Source: an uncultured Parabacteroides sp.
GTDB taxonomy: Bacteria > Bacteroidota > Bacteroidia > Bacteroidales > Tannerellaceae
Direction: 5' to 3'
Assembly: GCA_900552465.1 (NCBI GenBank)
Contig: URZO01000009.1
Location: forward strand, 30,355-94,354
DNA: 64,000 nucleotides
The notes under the pieces were generated by a model. It saw only the letters and a list, made by a program, of their open reading frames with translations, was not told the DNA's origin and made no database searches. Below, piece after piece: positions 24,603 through 32,579 of the stretch. Within the stretch, counting starts at the first letter, position 1. Each line of letters starts with the position of its first letter. The position numbers and the translations under genes were made by a program.

Positions 24603-26765
24603 TTATGCTTTATTAGCTGTGATACCAAGTTGATTTAACCGGAATATCAGATTCTTTAATCCGGAGTAGGGAGGAAGCTGACCGGTAAAATCTTCTACAA
24701 ATTCACGTTCGGTACGGTTCAACAGTAAATAAAGAGGTTTCTCTTTTATCTGTTTTTTTAAATGTTCAAGGAGTTGGGTATCACTGGTTGACCATACCCG
24801 GCAAGCATCTGCTACCAACAGATTGACTTGTGCTTCCTGCAATAAATCGGTGGAAATAGGATAATTCCTCAATGGAGGATATTTAATTATCAGAATATCC
24901 GGAGTATCTTGTCCATATGGCGGTTCGTAAATATCAAATATACTATGAGCCTGAGCGTATACCATTGATTGCGAATTATAGTCTTTGTCATAGGATATGA
25001 TTTTAACATTGAATCCCAGATCTTCCCAATATTCCTGTAAATAAGAGACGATAAAACTTTTCCCCTCTTGTTCCCCAAAACTGATCAGATTAATGATTGA
25101 AGTACGACCAAGTTGCAGATATATATTTAATTGATTACAACAATAAGTGGCAACAACTCTGTTTGAGGCCTTCGTAAATCCCCGGTATTTCAGATTTATA
25201 TGCCCGGTAAAAGCTGCTAAGACCTGAAGTCCGGTAAGCCGTTTGGCCCGGTCTGCATCCCGTAGAGTACGATCCAGTAATTCTATTAATAAGTTAAATC
25301 CGATAATAAAAAGTATACTGCCAATAAAAGCTGCTATAACCAGCAGTAAACGTTTACTTTTATCACTGAGAATGGGAAACGTCGGCTCTGAAATTAACCT
25401 CAGCGTTGCAGAAGTGAGTTGTATATCCTTTTGTTTCATTTTAGCCATGTTCAGTGCATGCAATATCTGTAAATAGGATTGTTCCAATACTTTAATTTCG
25501 CGTTGTTGCCTGTCTATTTGTGTTCCGATAGGAGAATAAATTTTATATTGTTCATTGTATACCTCTTTTCTTTGATCTAAAACATCCAACTCGGCTTTCG
25601 CTTTAGTTTTCATGATGGTTTGTTTTAGCCATTCATCAACAAGTCCGTCGATTGCTATTCCTTCTTTACTTTCTTTGTAGCTGTTTATTGTTGTTGTCAA
25701 AGATGATATTTTCTGTTCGGCATTTTTTAGCTGTATCTTGTATTCTTGCAATTCGGTATCTTGGGCTTGCATCTCTTCCGAACTAAATGTCTCGATTTCA
25801 GTTATTTTCCCATTGATGGAGGAAATTTCGTTCAAAGCCTGGATAAAATTATCATTGGCGTTCACCAATTTTGTCCGGATATCCATATATTGTTCCATCT
25901 CTTGGATAACTTTGTCTGCGCTTTCATAAGCTCTTCGGGTTGCTTCATAGCGGTTTTCGAATTCAGAATATGAATTAGCTATAGCTTTAGTCTGTTCCGG
26001 ATAGTTAATGACACTGTTTTCCACACTGTAATTGACTAATTTGTCTTCCAATGACGATAGTTTCGCCTGTTGTTTTTTTAGTTCTTGTTCGTAGTAAGCA
26101 ACGATGTCATTTGTTGTCTTATAACGTATATCCTCATAGGCAGTGCGCAATTCATCATAGATTAGTTTAACTGTATTTAATGTGATGCCCGGATCTGTTG
26201 TCTGATAAGAAATCTCTATAAGATCACTGTTGTCCAGCCTTTTTGCGATAATGGTCGAAAGTGTGTGATAACTATAAAAGGGCCCATCGTTATTCAACAA
26301 TTCATACAAGAAATTTTCTGGATCATTTTTCATGTATTTCATGAAGTTCTTGATCGTTTTCTCTTCAGAGGTTTTGTCTACTAATTGTAATAAATCTTTC
26401 GGAATAATTTTGATCAGGTCTTGATAATTCTTGGCCTTAATATAAAGATTATCTTCATCAGGATTTCCGTGAACAAGATTTATAGCGAGTAACTTGATAG
26501 CTATACTTTTCTGTATACCTTTTTCCAGGGTCAGTTTGACCAAGTTATCGAACATGTTTTCCACAGATTTCCAGTTTGCCGGTTGTTGGTCGCTATTTAA
26601 ACCTGTATCTGAAGCTATACCGGTATAAATGGTCGTTTTAACAGTATATGTTTTGGGTATAAAGCGGGAAAAATAAATGACTAACCCTGTAACAATGACG
26701 GAGCCAAATATCAGTTGATATCGAATCCGATAAAGAAAACGTATTATATATAATGTAGTATTCAT
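24603..26765 (-). CDS. Wzc-like polysaccharide copolymerase with degenerate kinase domain
   Basis: A 720-residue protein. A first membrane helix (about 16-33) and a second (about 472-494) enclose a long periplasmic part, mostly coiled-coil (about 220-450). The cytoplasmic domain keeps a P-loop (GEQEGKS, 564-570) and a Walker-A'-like YDKD (592-595). The Walker B Asp is Lys628 in ILIIKYPP, and the tyrosine-rich tail of BY-kinases is missing. It should set chain length and couple export, but tyrosine autophosphorylation seems unlikely. Its ATG overlaps the stop of the TolC-like gene (TAATG), pointing to a joint inner- and outer-membrane apparatus. Confidence 0.85.
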   Translation of the reverse strand: MNTTLYIIRFLYRIRYQLIFGSVIVTGLVIYFSRFIPKTYTVKTTIYTGIASDTGLNSDQQPANWKSVENMFDNLVKLTLEKGIQKSIAIKLLAINLVHGNPDEDNLYIKAKNYQDLIKIIPKDLLQLVDKTSEEKTIKNFMKYMKNDPENFLYELLNNDGPFYSYHTLSTIIAKRLDNSDLIEISYQTTDPGITLNTVKLIYDELRTAYEDIRYKTTNDIVAYYEQELKKQQAKLSSLEDKLVNYSVENSVINYPEQTKAIANSYSEFENRYEATRRAYESADKVIQEMEQYMDIRTKLVNANDNFIQALNEISSINGKITEIETFSSEEMQAQDTELQEYKIQLKNAEQKISSLTTTINSYKESKEGIAIDGLVDEWLKQTIMKTKAKAELDVLDQRKEVYNEQYKIYSPIGTQIDRQQREIKVLEQSYLQILHALNMAKMKQKDIQLTSATLRLISEPTFPILSDKSKRLLLVIAAFIGSILFIIGFNLLIELLDRTLRDADRAKRLTGLQVLAAFTGHINLKYRGFTKASNRVVATYCCNQLNIYLQLGRTSIINLISFGEQEGKSFIVSYLQEYWEDLGFNVKIISYDKDYNSQSMVYAQAHSIFDIYEPPYGQDTPDILIIKYPPLRNYPISTDLLQEAQVNLLVADACRVWSTSDTQLLEHLKKQIKEKPLYLLLNRTEREFVEDFTGQLPPYSGLKNLIFRLNQLGITANKA

Positions 26766-27562
26766 TATTCTTCTTGATTGCTTCTGTTGATAATCTTTAC
26801 ATTTGTAAGCATCTCAAGCAATGTAACGGCGTTATGCAGAGCTGCACGGCCTTCCTGATAGGTTATAACCGCACTTGAGCGACGGCCTCTTTCAAGAGAG
26901 AGTGCTGTTATATCTATTTTTCCATTAATAAAATCTTGTTCCGATATACTCATTTGTGCATTATATAGCGCGGCAGCGTCGGATTTTGCTTTTAATGTGG
27001 CAAGCTGTTGCAATACATTGTTATAAGCCTGCAGGATCATTAACTTTCGTTCTTCTATGGACATTTCGTATTCCGACTGTAGTTGAATATATTGTGCCTT
27101 TTTCACTTTGTTTTTTTGCTTTCTGCTCAAAAGATCTCCTATTGGGATACTAACAGAAACACCTACGTTATATAAATTCTGATTGTTTCCGACATTGCTG
27201 ATAATAGGATCTCCTTCAGTGAATGAAGTCGAATAGAGATTATTTCGTCCGTATTGATAGGTGCCTTGCAGCCTTAAGTAGTTGAGCCATTCGCGGTGGG
27301 TTATTTCTTTTTCTGCGTTGGCTTCATCCCGTTTTGCTTCATATACTTTTACAGAAGGATGCTCATAAATCGATTGCAGGAAAACAGAAAGTGGTGGTAA
27401 CTGAATGCGTTCATAGTCGTCCAGCATGGCTTTAATGGAATCTGCATCCGTATCAGCACTGGCTTCAATCACTGTTGCTTGATCGAAGTATGTTTTTTTC
27501 TTTTTTTGTCCTGAACAATAGATTGCACAGAGTGAAAATAATATGATAAATGCTTTTTTCAT
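26765..27562 (-). CDS. Half-size TolC-like outer membrane protein
   Basis: A 265-residue protein starting at 27562 (the longer frame from 27586 adds eight residues before the signal peptide). The signal peptide is MKKAFIILFSLCAIYCSGQ. After a Lys-rich stretch and a linker, it has one outer-membrane-efflux unit: a long helix (VKVYEAKRDEANAEKEITHREW), a beta segment (LRLQGTYQYGRNN ... VGVSVSIPIGD) and a second helical pair. Typical TolC proteins have two such units in about 430-480 residues, so this is half-size and would need a higher oligomer to form a pore. No Wza-type exporter is seen in the locus, so this may be the outer membrane channel or a partner of the Wzc-like protein. Confidence 0.72.
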   Translation of the reverse strand: MKKAFIILFSLCAIYCSGQKKKKTYFDQATVIEASADTDADSIKAMLDDYERIQLPPLSVFLQSIYEHPSVKVYEAKRDEANAEKEITHREWLNYLRLQGTYQYGRNNLYSTSFTEGDPIISNVGNNQNLYNVGVSVSIPIGDLLSRKQKNKVKKAQYIQLQSEYEMSIEERKLMILQAYNNVLQQLATLKAKSDAAALYNAQMSISEQDFINGKIDITALSLERGRRSSAVITYQEGRAALHNAVTLLEMLTNVKIINRSNQEE

Positions 27563-27578
27563 GGGTATTTCCTTTGGA

Positions 27579-28742
27579 TTAAACATTCTCCTCCTGGATA
27601 AAAGCAGTAAAAGTGCGTAAGATGATTTTCATATCCAGCGCGAAAGAAAATGTACGGGCATATTTAATATCCAGTTGTTTGCGTTCTTCAGGCGATAATT
27701 TACCGGAACTTCCCCGCTTTTCCACCTGCCAAAGGCCGGTTAACCCTGAAGGTGCCATAAAACGCTCTATGTAATTGTCAGAAGTAAGTTGTTCTGCTTC
27801 GTAGATGGGCAGAGGGCGATTACCTACAACAGACATATCGCCTTTTAGTATGTTGAATAGTTGCGGGAGTTCGTCAATACTGTATTTGCGGATAAATTGA
27901 CCTACGCGGGTAATGCGCGGATCGTTTTCCATTTTAAAGAATGTATTGGCCCGTTCTGTTGATTTATTTTTCAGATAATCTTGCTCATTTGTGCTAAAGT
28001 TATCAGAAAACAAAACAGCACTTGGCATTTGGCCATTTACCGTAGATACCTGCAGTGCTGCAGGAACCGAAGAGCTCAACTCTTCGGCTTCCACGGCATA
28101 TTGGTTTTGCGCCCTGTATTCAGCTAGCCTTTTATCTGCATCAGGATACATGGAGCGGAATTTATAAAAATCGAATATTTTGTAATTACTGCCGACACGT
28201 TTTGATTTGTAAACGATCGACCCCTTGCTTTCCAGTTCTATCGCAATAGCGGTTAAGATGAAAACAGGAGACAGGCATATTATCGCTCCTAATGATGCAA
28301 CAATATCGAAAGCCCGTTTCCAAAGGGGGAGGCGGAAAAATGATAATCCGCCAATTACTTCATTCGGTTTTTCGTTTATGGCTTTTTTATTCGAAAAATC
28401 TTCGGCTATGGCAAGTAAACGGAGTAAGTCTTCTTTGGTAATCTCTTCCGTTATGACACAGTTGACTCCAGCCTTTATATATGCAATTTTGTCTTCTTTG
28501 CTCAATGAACGGCCAAACAAAATAATATATGCATTTGAATAATGTTGGCGTAATTTCTGAATCGTATCCTGATCTGCATGAACATCATTTTTTTCCAAGA
28601 ATACACAAATACTGGAAGAGTTAAGATGCTCCATTGCCTGACAAATATTTGTCAATGTCAGGCATTCCAATACGCTTTGATTTAAGGCTCTCTCCAACCG
28701 TTCCGGTAATGAAGAGTGATTTCCCAAAAAGATATATTCCAT
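27579..28742 (-). CDS. Initiating sugar transferase with N-terminal pseudo-receiver
   Basis: A 387-residue protein. Residues about 1-115 resemble a receiver domain (IKAGVNCVITEEITKEDLLRLL matches the end of CheY folds), but the phospho-acceptor strand reads ICVFLEKND and the conserved TKP is TEE, so phosphorylation is unlikely. Residues about 140-387 are a bacterial sugar transferase (PF02397 type): KRAFDIVASLGAII with one helix, FYKFRSM (193-199), DPRITRVGQFIRKYSIDELPQ split by known motif spacing (274-294), GDMSVVGNRP and GLTGLWQV. An extra stretch of about 50 residues (210-265) interrupts the catalytic region. It should start the repeat unit by moving sugar-1-phosphate to undecaprenyl phosphate. 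It begins 5 bp after the CheY-like gene. Confidence 0.87.
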   Translation of the reverse strand: MEYIFLGNHSSLPERLERALNQSVLECLTLTNICQAMEHLNSSSICVFLEKNDVHADQDTIQKLRQHYSNAYIILFGRSLSKEDKIAYIKAGVNCVITEEITKEDLLRLLAIAEDFSNKKAINEKPNEVIGGLSFFRLPLWKRAFDIVASLGAIICLSPVFILTAIAIELESKGSIVYKSKRVGSNYKIFDFYKFRSMYPDADKRLAEYRAQNQYAVEAEELSSSVPAALQVSTVNGQMPSAVLFSDNFSTNEQDYLKNKSTERANTFFKMENDPRITRVGQFIRKYSIDELPQLFNILKGDMSVVGNRPLPIYEAEQLTSDNYIERFMAPSGLTGLWQVEKRGSSGKLSPEERKQLDIKYARTFSFALDMKIILRTFTAFIQEENV

Positions 28743-28747
28743 ATCTA

Positions 28748-29110
28748 CTATTTTACAATTCTTTTTACCCTTATTCTTAATTCTTCCGGATTGAAAGGTT
28801 TCACTATAAAATCTTCAGCCCCGCTTTCCAGTAAACGTATTCTCGTTGCACTGCCTTCTTCACTCGATAACACCAAAATAGGAATATGATTGAAAAGGTC
28901 ATTTCCCTTTAAGTAACAAACGAATTCCTCACCACTCATTTCCGGCATATTCAGATCTGAGATTATACCGTCCGGGATATTTCCTTCGTGCATCCACGAT
29001 ATGGCCTTTACTGGATTCTCCATATACACCACTTGATATGAACTGGATAAATAGATCATGATGATCTTAGCTATCTCAGGTTTATCATCAACAATTAGAA
29101 TCGACTTCAT
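28748..29110 (-). CDS. Stand-alone CheY-like response regulator
   Basis: A 120-residue receiver-only protein. The acidic pair VDDKPE (7-12), the phospho-acceptor in ISDLNMPEMSGEE (Asp near 55), the Ser switch in LVLSSEE and the Lys in IVKPFNPEEL are all present. It is the first gene of the - strand polysaccharide operon and lies 5 bp before the sugar transferase that carries a pseudo-receiver, so a direct protein-protein control is plausible. It is a close paralogue of the receiver at 58490-58852. There is no output domain and no kinase nearby; the REC-kinase at 57275-58393 is a candidate partner. The leader upstream contains a terminator. Confidence 0.9.
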   Translation of the reverse strand: MKSILIVDDKPEIAKIIMIYLSSSYQVVYMENPVKAISWMHEGNIPDGIISDLNMPEMSGEEFVCYLKGNDLFNHIPILVLSSEEGSATRIRLLESGAEDFIVKPFNPEELRIRVKRIVK

Positions 29111-29188
29111 CTTTGGCTATTTAATGTTTACCCGCAACTGTTTTTTTATTAGATTGACTTTATTACGCTTTGACATATTTTTCATGAA

Positions 29189-29227
29189 CACAAAAAAGCC
29201 CTAACCTAACTTGAATTTAGGATAGGG
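29189..29227 (-). terminator. Leader terminator (attenuator) of the polysaccharide operon
   Basis: On the - strand CCCTATCCTAA (29227-29217) pairs with TTAGGTTAGGG (29209-29199), one mismatch, loop of 7 nt, followed after one C by six T residues. It lies between the promoter at 29280-29309 and the first gene, so it should end transcription in the leader unless overcome. It could also serve the yhcH transcript coming from the right. Confidence 0.7.
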
Positions 29228-29246
29228 TTAGATTCTGTAATTTCAT
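29217..29246 (-). CDS. Possible 9-codon leader peptide
   Basis: MKLQNLTLS then TAA, starting about 27 nt into the predicted transcript. Its stop codon is the last triplet of the 5' arm of the terminator stem, so a ribosome ending here would block the hairpin. Three of nine residues are Leu. There is no Shine-Dalgarno, as is common in this phylum. It is a very short frame and may be chance. Confidence 0.3.
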   Translation of the reverse strand: MKLQNLTLS

Positions 29247-29279
29247 TGGGATAATAGTGTCTATGCGCGTATACTGTTG

Positions 29280-29309
29280 CAAAAATAGATAAAACTTTTG
29301 AAAATCAAA
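29280..29309 (-). promoter_or_regulatory. Promoter of the - strand polysaccharide operon
   Basis: On the - strand, TTTG (29309-29306), 18 nt, then TATTTTTG followed by C (29287-29280), close to the Bacteroides consensus TTTG-N19-21-TAnnTTTG. The expected transcript start near 29273 leaves a leader of about 160 nt before the CheY-like gene. Confidence 0.65.
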
Positions 29310-29494
29310 GAATATTGAGGGGTAAATTCGTGAAAATGGCGTGTATGGGTCTGGCTTTTGGCTTTTAAGTGTGTTTTTTACTATAGGTTTGTTGGAATGT
29401 TTCTTTTTTTGATAAAATGTATATGCTTCGTTTTCAAAATATCTATGTTTTGGAAACGAAGCATATCTATTTTGCAGATGGAATGCTTTTTATT

Positions 29495-29947
29495 TTATTC
29501 TTCCACCTGTACCTTTACGATCACCTTACGGATATTTCCTTCGCCGATACCGGGAGCATGGCCGTCTTCCGGGAAATAGATGGCAAACTGCCCCGGATAG
29601 ATTTTTGTGAAGGCAGTCGGACGGTCGACATAGAATGTAATGTCTTTCTGTTCATTATAGGGAGCAGATTCTTCCTGTAATTCACATCCGGGTTTCCAAC
29701 CGATTTTTTCAACGCCTAACAATGGCATCTGGATGTCAATGTATTTTTTGTGCGTTTCAATAGCGGCATCTTTTTTTTCTTTTCCGAAGATACTGGCGAT
29801 GCTTACATATAAACGGGAACCTTCCAACTCATATTTCCCATCTTCCATTTTAGAGAAATCAGTGGATTTTACATAATCGAATGCTTTTTTGAATAAAGGA
29901 TGCAGGCATTCGATTTTTTCTGTGTTGTTCAATGAATCAAGTATCAT
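29495..29947 (-). CDS. YhcH/YjgK/YiaL (DUF386) cupin-like protein
   Basis: A 150-residue protein of the YhcH/YjgK/YiaL family. Conserved pieces are the block KKYIDIQMPLLGVEKIGW (about 67-84) and the metal-cupin ending YFPEDGHAPGIG (about 124-135), with IRKVIVKVQV at the C-terminus. Family members are small metal-binding cupins tied to sialic acid, gulonate or glycolyl-sugar catabolism; the substrate is unclear here because no sugar-catabolic gene is adjacent. It stands alone on the - strand, with a near-consensus -7 box (GACCTTTG) about 42 bp upstream. Confidence 0.85.
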   Translation of the reverse strand: MILDSLNNTEKIECLHPLFKKAFDYVKSTDFSKMEDGKYELEGSRLYVSIASIFGKEKKDAAIETHKKYIDIQMPLLGVEKIGWKPGCELQEESAPYNEQKDITFYVDRPTAFTKIYPGQFAIYFPEDGHAPGIGEGNIRKVIVKVQVEE

Positions 29948-30090
29948 ACGTCTTAATTTTTAATTCGTTCATTCATTTGATTATTGGACAAAGGTCGCAT
30001 ATTCGAATGTTAAATAATAGCCCCTTTCTGCAAATAATTCTATTAAATTCATGGAATCTTTTTTTAATTCCGGGATAACCGAATAAACCG

Positions 30091-30098
30091 TATCTTTG
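30091..30098 (+). promoter_or_regulatory. -7 box of the copper ATPase gene
   Basis: TATCTTTG matches TAnnTTTG, 38 bp before the ATG at 30137. No good -33 is seen. The box supports the ATG at 30137 over the TTG at 30119, which would lie too close to the transcript start. Confidence 0.5.
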
Positions 30099-30136
30099 TT
30101 ATACAATAAGAAATAATTTTGACATTAAAATGCGAT

Positions 30137-32347
30137 ATGAGAGAAACAGAAACTAAGATATTGCCCGTTCTTGAAATGAGTTGTGCCGTTTGTGCGGGTA
30201 ATGTGGAGAGTACGGTGCAGGCTTTACCGGGTGTGGAGAAGGCGGTCGTAAATTTTGCTGCCAATACGTTGACCGTCACTTATCAGCCTGCTGTTATTAC
30301 CCTGCAAGCCCTGCAAGCCGCCGTACAGGCTGCCGGATATGATCTGATCGTCGAGGCGGAAGATCCTGTGGCCATGCAAGAAGAGATGGCACGTGAGCAT
30401 TACAGGATACTTAAACGGAATACGATAGGGGCATGGGTGTTATCCATTCCTTTAGCCCTGTTAGGGATGGTGTTCATGCATATACCATTCGGAAACTGGA
30501 TTATGATGCTGCTGGCATTGACTATCATGGTCTTTTTCGGCCGCTCGTTCTATGTGAGTGGCGTGCGGCATGCGTTGAAGGGAAAGGCCAATATGGATAC
30601 ATTGGTGGCACTCAGTACTTCGATTGCGTTCCTGTTCAGCCTTTTCAATACCTTGTGTCCCGGTTTTTGGTTGGATAAAGGTTTGGAGCCTCATGTCTAT
30701 TATGAAGCATCCGGGGTGATCATTGCATTCGTGCTGTTGGGAAAATTGATGGAAGAGCGGGCCAAGAACAGTACTTCTTCGGCTATAAAAGGGCTGATGG
30801 GGTTGCAGCCTAAGACTGCCCGGCTGGTTACGGATGGGAAAGAGGAAGAAGTACCGATCTCTACACTTCAGGTAGGAAATGTCGTGAGTGTACGTCCCGG
30901 GGAAAAGATCCCGGTAGACGGGACTCTGTTGCAGGGGAGTTCTTCGGTGGATGAAAGCATGCTGAGCGGCGAACCGATCCCGGTGGAGAAAACGGCAGGC
31001 GACCGTGTCCTGGCGGGAACGATCAACCAAAAAGGTGCCTTTACAATGGAAGCGACAGGCGTAGGCAACACCACTGTCCTGGCGCAAATCGTACAGATGG
31101 TACAAGCTGCACAGGGGAGTAAAGCACCGGTCCAGCGTATTGTTGACAAAATAAGCGGTATATTTGTACCTGTCGTTGTCTTGCTTTCACTGATCACATT
31201 TGTCTGTTGGCTGGTGATCGGTGGTGAGGGATACTTCTCGTATGCACTGCTATCGGCTGTATCGGTCTTGGTAATCGCCTGTCCGTGTGCTTTGGGGTTA
31301 GCTACTCCGACAGCTTTGATGGTCGGTATGGGAAAAGGCGCGGAACGACATATCCTGATAAAGGATGCTTTTGCACTGGAAAACTTATGTAAGATCGATA
31401 CGGTTGTGATGGATAAGACCGGGACTTTGACGGAAGGCATTCCGGTTGTTACGGATTCTTACTGGATTTCAGAGGATAACACTCGTTACCTGGATATCTT
31501 ATATACGGCGGAACAGAAATCCGAACACCCTTTGGCTTCCGCCATCATCCGCTGGTTAGATGATTCCGGGGCAAAGGTCTGTGACACGGATAACTTTGAA
31601 AGCCTGACAGGTCGTGGCGTCCGCATCCAGGTGGAGGGTGTCATGTATTGGGTCGGTAGCCAAGGATTGTTAGAGATATTCCAGGCAAATGTTCCCGAAA
31701 AGGCGTGGAAGCAGATCGGACAGTGGCAGGAAGAGGGGCAAAGCATCGTCTTCTACGGGCAGGATGCCACACTGTTGGCTGTCCTGGCTATCTCGGACCG
31801 TATCAAGCCCACATCAGTCGCCGCTGTTAAGGAGTTGAAAAAGCAGGGGATAGAAGTACATCTTCTGACTGGCGACGGCGTACGGACGGCTGAGCGGGTG
31901 GCCGCGACATTAGGAATCGATTATTATAAGGCAGAAGTGATGCCCAGCGATAAGGAAGCGTACATCGTTTCCCTCCAGCAGCAGGGCAAGAAGGTGGCAA
32001 TGGTCGGCGACGGTATCAACGACTCGCAGGCGCTTGCCCGTGCGGATGTCAGCATAGCGATGGGGAAAGGGACGGATATCGCCATGGATGTGGCGATGGT
32101 TACGCTCATTACGTCCGACCTGTTGTTGCTTCCCGAGGCTATCCGCCTGTCGAAGCAGACAGTCCGGCTGATCTATCAGAACCTGTTCTGGGCGTTTATA
32201 TATAATGTAATAGGCATTCCGTTGGCGGCAGGTGTCTTGTTCCCGGTAAACGGACTGTTGTTAAATCCGATGTTGGCGAGTGCCGCGATGGCATTCAGTT
32301 CCGTATCGGTAGTATTGAATAGTTTACGATTAAAATTCATGAAATAA
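30137..32347 (+). CDS. copA: Copper-translocating P1B-type ATPase
   Basis: A 736-residue CopA from the ATG at 30137. The N-terminal HMA domain has the Cu(I) motif SCAVC (about residues 14-18). The membrane Cu-binding CPC is in IACPCALGLATP, the phosphorylation site is DKTGTL, and the hinge GDGIND is present, along with HP in SEHPLASAI. Eight helices are expected. It exports Cu(I) from the cytosol using ATP. A small HMA protein follows 21 bp later and may deliver copper. A silver/copper specificity follows from the CPC motif. No copper-responsive regulator is seen next to it. Confidence 0.93.
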   Translation: MRETETKILPVLEMSCAVCAGNVESTVQALPGVEKAVVNFAANTLTVTYQPAVITLQALQAAVQAAGYDLIVEAEDPVAMQEEMAREHYRILKRNTIGAWVLSIPLALLGMVFMHIPFGNWIMMLLALTIMVFFGRSFYVSGVRHALKGKANMDTLVALSTSIAFLFSLFNTLCPGFWLDKGLEPHVYYEASGVIIAFVLLGKLMEERAKNSTSSAIKGLMGLQPKTARLVTDGKEEEVPISTLQVGNVVSVRPGEKIPVDGTLLQGSSSVDESMLSGEPIPVEKTAGDRVLAGTINQKGAFTMEATGVGNTTVLAQIVQMVQAAQGSKAPVQRIVDKISGIFVPVVVLLSLITFVCWLVIGGEGYFSYALLSAVSVLVIACPCALGLATPTALMVGMGKGAERHILIKDAFALENLCKIDTVVMDKTGTLTEGIPVVTDSYWISEDNTRYLDILYTAEQKSEHPLASAIIRWLDDSGAKVCDTDNFESLTGRGVRIQVEGVMYWVGSQGLLEIFQANVPEKAWKQIGQWQEEGQSIVFYGQDATLLAVLAISDRIKPTSVAAVKELKKQGIEVHLLTGDGVRTAERVAATLGIDYYKAEVMPSDKEAYIVSLQQQGKKVAMVGDGINDSQALARADVSIAMGKGTDIAMDVAMVTLITSDLLLLPEAIRLSKQTVRLIYQNLFWAFIYNVIGIPLAAGVLFPVNGLLLNPMLASAAMAFSSVSVVLNSLRLKFMK

Positions 32348-32368
32348 CAATTTAAAATTAGTAAGATT

Positions 32369-32575
32369 ATGGCAACAATGAAATTTAAGACAAATGCCAA
32401 ATGTGGCGGATGTGTTTCTGCAATAGGTGCAAAACTTAATACGATAATGTCTTCGGACGACTGGTCGATCAACCTGGCCGATCCGGATAAAGTGTTGGAG
32501 GTAAAAGCAGATATTGCGCCTGCAACCGTGATCGCAACCGTAAAAGAGGCTGGTTTCAAAGCCGAACAGCTCTAA
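32369..32575 (+). CDS. Small HMA metal-binding protein (copper chaperone-like)
   Basis: A 68-residue protein with a single ferredoxin-like HMA fold. KTNAKCGGCVSAIGAKL holds the metal-binding CxxC (CGGC, residues 12-15), and the end ATVIATVKEAGFKAEQL is the usual last helix and strand. CopZ-like proteins carry Cu(I) to CopA, and this gene lies 21 bp after copA on the same strand. The CGGC motif replaces the more usual MxCxxC, so it could be a modified chaperone or sensor. It is very likely co-transcribed with copA and with the hemolysin-III gene that starts 4 bp later. Confidence 0.8.
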   Translation: MATMKFKTNAKCGGCVSAIGAKLNTIMSSDDWSINLADPDKVLEVKADIAPATVIATVKEAGFKAEQL

Positions 32576-32579
32576 CCGA

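Larger units (their letters stand above)
29111..29494. other. Leader region of the - strand polysaccharide operon
   Basis: This 384-bp stretch contains, reading leftwards on the - strand, a promoter (29280-29309), a 9-codon ORF (29217-29246), a terminator hairpin (29199-29227) and about 80 nt of AT-rich leader before the CheY-like ATG. The right part (29310-29494) holds no recognisable element except AT-rich sequence behind the yhcH stop. Confidence 0.65.

Noticed and set aside
24603..26765. Functional BY-kinase call for the Wzc-like protein
   Set aside because: The Walker B Asp is replaced by Lys and the tyrosine cluster is absent, so only the copolymerase role is supported.
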